Assembly (NCBI GenBank): GCA_913778205.1
Contig: CAJYUW010000047.1
Location: 1 to 64,000 of the forward strand
DNA: 64,000 nucleotides
Direction of reading: 5' to 3'
Source: an uncultured Curtobacterium sp.
GTDB taxonomy: Bacteria > Actinomycetota > Actinomycetes > Actinomycetales > Microbacteriaceae
Shown: positions 58,082 to 64,000 of the stretch, piece after piece
Layout: every line of letters starts with the position of its first letter
How positions within the stretch are numbered: position 1 is the stretch's first letter
Program-made: the position numbers and the translations under genes
Notes under the pieces: model-generated
Database searches by the model: none
The model's input: only the letters and a program-made list of their open reading frames with translations
Told to the model about the DNA's origin: nothing

Positions 58082-59224
58082 GTGTCGAAGCACGTGGTCA
58101 TCATCGGTACGCGGGGGTACCCGTCCTACTACGGCGGGTTCGAGACCGCGGTCCGGCGACTGGCGCCGGCGCTCGCCGACGCCGGGTGGGACGTCACCGT
58201 GTACGGACGCCCCGGGCAGGAGCGCGGGGACGACCCGACGCTCGATCCGCGCATCGTCCGCCGGGCCACCAGGGGGCTCGAGTCCCGTTCGCTGTCCACG
58301 CTGACCTTCGGGTTGACGGCGGTCCTCGACGCGATCCGTCGCCGTCCGGACGTCGCCCTCGTCATGAACTGCGCGAACGGGTACTGGTTGCCGTTGCTCC
58401 GGCTCGCCGGCATCCCGACCGTGGTGAACGTCGACGGCATCGAGTGGGAGCGCGCCAAGTGGGGACGATCCGCCAGGGCGGTCTTCAAGACGGGTGCACG
58501 GTTGACCGCCTGGAGCGCCGACCGTCTCGTGTTCGACGCCGATGCCATCGGGGCGTACTGGCGCCGAGTGTTCCGACGCGACGGGGTCGTGATCCCCTAC
58601 GGCGGGACCGAGGCCTCTGCACTGCCGCTCCACCCCGAGGACGCACGCCTCGCCGATGCACCCTACGCGCTCCTCGTCGCTCGGTTCGTCCCCGAGAACA
58701 CGGTGCCCGAGTTCCTCGCCGCCGCCGAGCGGATCGCCGAGCGCCACCCCGTCGTCATCGTCGGCTCCACCGGGTACGGCGGCGAGCTCGACCAGCACGC
58801 CCGGCTGCTCGCCGACGCGAACACGAACGTGCGCTGGCTCGGTCACGTCGCCGACGATGAGCGTCTCTTCGCGCTGTGGCAGCACGCAGGCGCCTACTTC
58901 CACGGGCACAGCGTCGGCGGGACCAACCCCGCCCTCGTCCAGGCGATGCACCTCGGAGCCCCCACGGTCGCGCGCGACACCGTGTACAACCGCGAGGTGC
59001 TCGCGGGCACCGGGGCAGCGTTCGTCGAGCCGGACCCCGTTGCGATCGCCGACGCGGTGCTCGCGCTGTTGGCGGACCGGACCGAACAGGAGCGCCTCGG
59101 ACGTGTCGTCCGCGAGCGAGCGCGTGACCACTACACCTGGCGCGGGGTGTGCGCCGCGTACGAGCGTGCCCTCGCCGAGCAGGTCGGCGCCGCGGACCGG
59201 CAGGAGCGCACTGCCGTATCCTGA
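58082..59224 (+). CDS. Glycosyltransferase with DUF1972 N-terminus (rhamnosyl/galactosyltransferase-like)
   Basis: The 380-residue protein begins VVIIGTRGYPSYYGGFETAV and has VVNVDGIEWERAKWG, both diagnostic of the DUF1972 acceptor domain, followed by a GT4 donor domain (YALLVARFVPENTVPEFLAA, HSVGGTNPALVQAM). Members add a rhamnose or similar sugar to cell-surface polymers. GTG 58082 has GAGGGAG 5 bases upstream and a promoter-like AT-rich stretch 20-50 bases earlier. Confidence 0.9.
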   Translation: MSKHVVIIGTRGYPSYYGGFETAVRRLAPALADAGWDVTVYGRPGQERGDDPTLDPRIVRRATRGLESRSLSTLTFGLTAVLDAIRRRPDVALVMNCANGYWLPLLRLAGIPTVVNVDGIEWERAKWGRSARAVFKTGARLTAWSADRLVFDADAIGAYWRRVFRRDGVVIPYGGTEASALPLHPEDARLADAPYALLVARFVPENTVPEFLAAAERIAERHPVVIVGSTGYGGELDQHARLLADANTNVRWLGHVADDERLFALWQHAGAYFHGHSVGGTNPALVQAMHLGAPTVARDTVYNREVLAGTGAAFVEPDPVAIADAVLALLADRTEQERLGRVVRERARDHYTWRGVCAAYERALAEQVGAADRQERTAVS

Positions 59225-59231
59225 CCCGGCC

Positions 59232-61374
<2,143 letters not shown>

Positions 61375-61395
61375 TCGCCGCGCACCCGCGTCACT

Positions 61396-61427
61396 CGGAG
61401 CCCCTCGACACCGGTCGGGGGGCTCCG
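61396..61427. terminator. Terminator after the Rpf/LysM gene
   Basis: CGGAGCCCC (61396-61404) and GGGGCTCCG (61419-61427) form a perfect 9-bp stem, with CGAC/GTCG pairing inside the loop. It begins 22 bases after the stop at 61374. Confidence 0.75.
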
Positions 61428-61456
61428 TCGTACGCCCGGTGCGCGCACGCTGGAGC

Positions 61457-61525
61457 GCCCGGTGCCCGCGAGGCGGTGCGCCCGGTGCCCGCGAGGCGGA
61501 TCGCCCGGTGCCCGCGAGGCGGATC
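61457..61525. repeat. 23-bp tandem repeat, three units
   Basis: Units start at 61457, 61480 and 61503 with the pattern GCCCGGTGCCCGCGAGGCGG plus three variable bases, and a partial fourth unit follows at 61526. It lies between the rpf terminator and the stop of the convergent LCP gene. Confidence 0.85.
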
Positions 61526-61556
61526 GCCCGGCGCTCGCACGTGGGGGCACCCGTCG

Positions 61557-62600
61557 TCACTGCGGGTTCGCCTCGAGCCAGGTCGCGACGTCGTCGGAGC
61601 GGAGCGCCTGGCTCAGGGACTGCACGGCGAGGGTGTTCACGGCGACGTAGGACTGCCCGTCCGACGAGGTGCCACCCCCGGCGGTCGGCATGGTGAAGGT
61701 CACGAGGTCCGACGGCCGGAGGCCCCGCAGCGACCAGCCGAGTTCGACGAGCGTGCCGAAGTCGAGCCCGGGGTCGACCGACAGGTACTCGCTCGTGGCC
61801 GTCACGAAGTCCTGGATCCGGCCGGGGTTCGTGATCGTTCCCCGCGAGAGCACGCCGTCGACGATCCCGCGCATGAACGCCTGCTGGTTGCGGACGCGCG
61901 TGTGGTCCGCGTCTGCGAACGCGGAGCGCTCCCGCACGAAGGCGAGCGCGGCGTCGCCGTCGAGCTGGTTCGCCCCGGCCGAGAACGCGTGCCCGCGGGC
62001 GGTGAACGCCGAGGGTGACTGGACGGTGACGCCGCCGAGTGCCTCGGTCATGCCCGCGAAGCCCGCGAAGTCGATCTCGGCGACGTGGTCGATGCGGCTG
62101 TCGAGCAGCTGTTCGACGGTCTGCACGACGAGCGGTACCCCGCCCCAGCTGTAGGCCGCGTTGATCTTGGCCGTCCCGTGGCCCGGGACGTCCACCCACG
62201 AGTCGCGCATGATCGACATCAGGTAGGCCCCGCGGCGATCGGCGGGGACGTGCAGGAGCATCAGGGTGTCGGAGCGGCCGCCGGCTGCGCGGTCCCCGTC
62301 GGGGTCGAGTCCCGAGCGTGAGTCCGAGCCGATCAGGAGGACGTTCAGTGCGCCGTCGGTGGGGACCGGACGTGCTCCGCTCGGGAACGCGTCCTCGATC
62401 GTCGTCGCCTTCGTGTCGAAGGAGCGGGCGAGGCCGCCGACGAAGATGCTCGCGGCCACGGCGACGACCGCGGCGATCCCCACGAGCGAGCCGAGCGTCG
62501 CGACGAGCGCGACGAGGAACGGACGGTTCCTCCGGCGACGACGGACGGTCGCGTGGGCGACGGGTCGGGCGGCTGCTCGGGCGGCACGGCGTTCTGACAC
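61557..62600 (-). CDS. LytR-CpsA-Psr (LCP) family glycopolymer ligase
   Basis: The 347-residue membrane-anchored enzyme has a basic cytoplasmic N-terminus (ATVRRRRRNRP), one helix (FLVALVATLGSLVGIAAVV) and the LCP catalytic domain outside: LNVLLIGSDSRSG, GRSDTLMLLHVPADR, MSIMRDSWVDVPG, KINAAYSWGG, and RVRNQQAFMRGIV. It joins a wall glycopolymer from a lipid carrier to peptidoglycan or protein, possibly the product of the glycan locus upstream. GTG 62600 has CGAGGAG 6 bases upstream. Confidence 0.92.
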   Translation of the reverse strand: MSERRAARAAARPVAHATVRRRRRNRPFLVALVATLGSLVGIAAVVAVAASIFVGGLARSFDTKATTIEDAFPSGARPVPTDGALNVLLIGSDSRSGLDPDGDRAAGGRSDTLMLLHVPADRRGAYLMSIMRDSWVDVPGHGTAKINAAYSWGGVPLVVQTVEQLLDSRIDHVAEIDFAGFAGMTEALGGVTVQSPSAFTARGHAFSAGANQLDGDAALAFVRERSAFADADHTRVRNQQAFMRGIVDGVLSRGTITNPGRIQDFVTATSEYLSVDPGLDFGTLVELGWSLRGLRPSDLVTFTMPTAGGGTSSDGQSYVAVNTLAVQSLSQALRSDDVATWLEANPQ

Positions 62601-62669
62601 GCGGACTCCTCGGCTCGGGGTCGGCTCTGATGCCGACGACCCAGCGTACCGCATGAAGTATTTCAGATG

Positions 62670-63074
62670 CTAGGGAATCCGCTTCCCGACGATCGCGACG
62701 AGTGCCTCACGGAGCCGTTCGTCCTCCGGCAGCACCTCGCGCTCGATGTGCTTCGCGGTGTCCCACGCAGCGCGTCCGGCGTCGGTCACCGTGACGACCC
62801 GACGCCGACGGTCGTCGGGGTGCGGGCTGCGCTCGACGAGCCCGTCCCGCTCGAGGCGCTCGAGGGTTCGCGACATCGTCTGCGGCTGCACCCGTGCGGC
62901 TCGTGCGACCGTGTCCGCGCCGGTCGGCCCGGTCCGGATGAGGATGTCGATCGCGATGAGGCCGGCGTGCGGCAGTCCGATCTCGCGGAGTCGCTCGTCC
63001 CAGTCGCGCTCGACGCGTCGGGCGGCGGCTGCCAGCAGTCGGCCGAGGGGCCAGGCTGCGGCGTGTTCCTCCAT
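62670..63074 (-). CDS. MarR-family regulator divergent from an MMPL transporter
   Basis: The 134-residue protein has the MarR winged helix: ADTVARAARVQPQTMSRTLE followed by LVERSPHPDDRRRRVVTVT. ATG at 63074 follows TAGACT by 6 bases, leaderless. The shared intergenic region with the MMPL gene holds a perfect 12-base palindrome. Divergent MarR-MMPL pairs usually form a repressor and the exporter it controls, induced by a hydrophobic or phenolic compound. Confidence 0.9.
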   Translation of the reverse strand: MEEHAAAWPLGRLLAAAARRVERDWDERLREIGLPHAGLIAIDILIRTGPTGADTVARAARVQPQTMSRTLERLERDGLVERSPHPDDRRRRVVTVTDAGRAAWDTAKHIEREVLPEDERLREALVAIVGKRIP

Positions 63075-63111
63075 GTCGACAGTCTACGGAGCGGACCTCC
63101 GATCGACATGA

Positions 63112-63123
63112 TCAGCATGCTGA
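63112..63123. promoter_or_regulatory. Candidate MarR operator TCAGCATGCTGA
   Basis: A perfect 12-base palindrome lies between the divergent MarR (-10 TAGACT, complement of 63081-63086) and MMPL (-10 TACGCT, 63133-63138) promoters, overlapping the expected -35 region of the latter. Confidence 0.6.
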
Positions 63124-63145
63124 CGATTCGGGTACGCTCGGTCGC

Positions 63146-64000
63146 GTGTCCCGCTTCCTGCGCATCGTGCTCCCCGCAGCCGTCATCATCGCCTGGCTCG
63201 CCGTCGCCTCCGTCGGCGGTCCGTTCTTCGGCAAGATCTCCGAGGTCTCCACGAACGACCAGACCTCGTTCCTCCCTGCTTCGGCGGACGCCACCGCCGT
63301 GCAGGAGCGCTCCGCCGAGTTCCGGCAGGCATCGGGCGCGCCCGCGATCGTCGTGCTGGAGCGCGACGGGGGACTGACACGGTCGGACCGCACCGCCGCG
63401 TCCCGCCTCGCCGACCGACTCGGCGACCGGGACGACGTGCAGGGGGTCAGCCCGGTGATCCCGAGCGAGGACGGCGACGCCCTCGAGATCGTCGCCACGC
63501 TCACGCAGTCCGCCGACACCGGGACCGCGGTCGAGGCGATCCGCGCGGACGTCGACGACGCACTCCCGTCCGGGCTGCAGGGGTACGTGACGGGCCCCGC
63601 CGGGTTCACGGCCGACCTCACCGAGGCCTTCGCGGGCATCGACGGACTCCTGCTCGGGGTGGCGCTCGCCGCGGTGTTCGTGATCCTCATCGTCGTCTAC
63701 CGGTCACCGCTGCTGCCGGTGCTGGTCCTCGGCACCGCGTCCTTCGCGCTCTGTGCCTCGATCCTCGTGGTGTGGCGGCTCGCGAAGGCCGGGATCGTGA
63801 CCGTCAACGGCCAGGTGCAGGGCATCCTCTCCATCCTCGTGATCGGTGCCGCGACGGACTACGCGCTGCTCTACACGGCCCGGTACCGCGAGGCGCTCCG
63901 CGACCACCGCACCGGCTGGGACGCGACGCGCGCCGCGCTCCGCGGCAGCCTCGAGCCGATCCTCGCGTCCGGCGGGACGGTCATCGTCGGCGTGCTCTGC
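63146..64000 (+). CDS. MMPL-family (RND-type) transporter, 3' end outside window
   Basis: The first 285 residues are visible. An N-terminal helix (IVLPAAVIIAWLAV) is followed by an extracytoplasmic domain with FFGKISEV and DQTSFLPASADATAV, the start of actinobacterial YdfJ/MmpL proteins, and then several helices: GLLLGVALAAVFVILIVVY, LVLGTASFALCASILVVW, ILSILVIGAATDYALLYTAR with the proton-relay Asp-Tyr. GTG 63146 follows TACGCT by 7 bases. Probably exports a lipid or drug under MarR control. The frame is open to base 64000. Confidence 0.92.
   Translation, partial: MSRFLRIVLPAAVIIAWLAVASVGGPFFGKISEVSTNDQTSFLPASADATAVQERSAEFRQASGAPAIVVLERDGGLTRSDRTAASRLADRLGDRDDVQGVSPVIPSEDGDALEIVATLTQSADTGTAVEAIRADVDDALPSGLQGYVTGPAGFTADLTEAFAGIDGLLLGVALAAVFVILIVVYRSPLLPVLVLGTASFALCASILVVWRLAKAGIVTVNGQVQGILSILVIGAATDYALLYTARYREALRDHRTGWDATRAALRGSLEPILASGGTVIVGVLC

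Overview
The window is 64 kb of a very GC-rich actinobacterial chromosome. Actinobacterial hallmarks are a class E-type LAxTG sortase signal, a resuscitation-promoting-factor-like LysM protein, an LCP wall-ligase, a six-gene Mrp antiporter operon with fused MnhA-MnhB, frequent GTG starts and many leaderless genes. A member of the Microbacteriaceae, perhaps Curtobacterium-like, is my best guess; this is inference, since no rRNA or other marker gene is present. I saw no prophage, insertion sequence, CRISPR array or tRNA.

Layout. 1-1.8 kb: end of a sortase-anchored IPT-repeat protein, then msrA. 1.9-10.5 kb: a sugar operon (LacI regulator with a paired operator, lipoprotein binding protein, two permeases, a beta-propeller glycosidase, a GH130-type mannoside enzyme, a secreted six-hairpin-like glycosidase). 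10.6-13.7 kb: small unrelated genes. 13.8-23.1 kb: a minus-strand operon of APC permease, two DUF1989 proteins, urea/guanidine carboxylase, allophanate hydrolase and an AmtR-type TetR regulator, preceded by a CTGTC-N4-GACAG box. It is best read as guanidine or urea nitrogen assimilation. 23.3-24.1 kb: aldo/keto reductase. 24.2-29.1 kb: an Azt-type zinc importer (permease, AztC-like binding protein, two AztD-like propellers, divergent ATPase) around a Zur-like dyad.

29.1-34.9 kb: a MarR regulator with a 41-residue membrane peptide, then CutC, an M81/MlrC-type peptidase and a ROK repressor, with a divergent ROK kinase. 35.2-42.5 kb: an SDR, small membrane and Dabb proteins, pyroglutamyl peptidase, a PAP2 protein, SoxR with a small neighbour, an aldo/keto reductase that has lost its catalytic residues, and an MFS transporter. 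42.7-49.1 kb: the Mrp operon. 49.3-59.2 kb: a glycan locus with GDP-heptose enzymes (GmhA, GmhB, HddA, HddC), SDRs, a GDP-mannose-dehydratase-like enzyme, three glycosyltransferases and an SMP-30 protein. 59.2-64 kb: an RlmC-type rRNA methyltransferase, the Rpf/LysM protein, an LCP protein, and a MarR regulator divergent from an MMPL transporter cut by the window end.

Two features cut across the window. One is a palindromic intergenic repeat family (five copies). The other is a recurring signature of leaderless transcription: an nAnnnT hexamer 6-8 nt before the start codon of at least 18 genes, which I used to choose starts.
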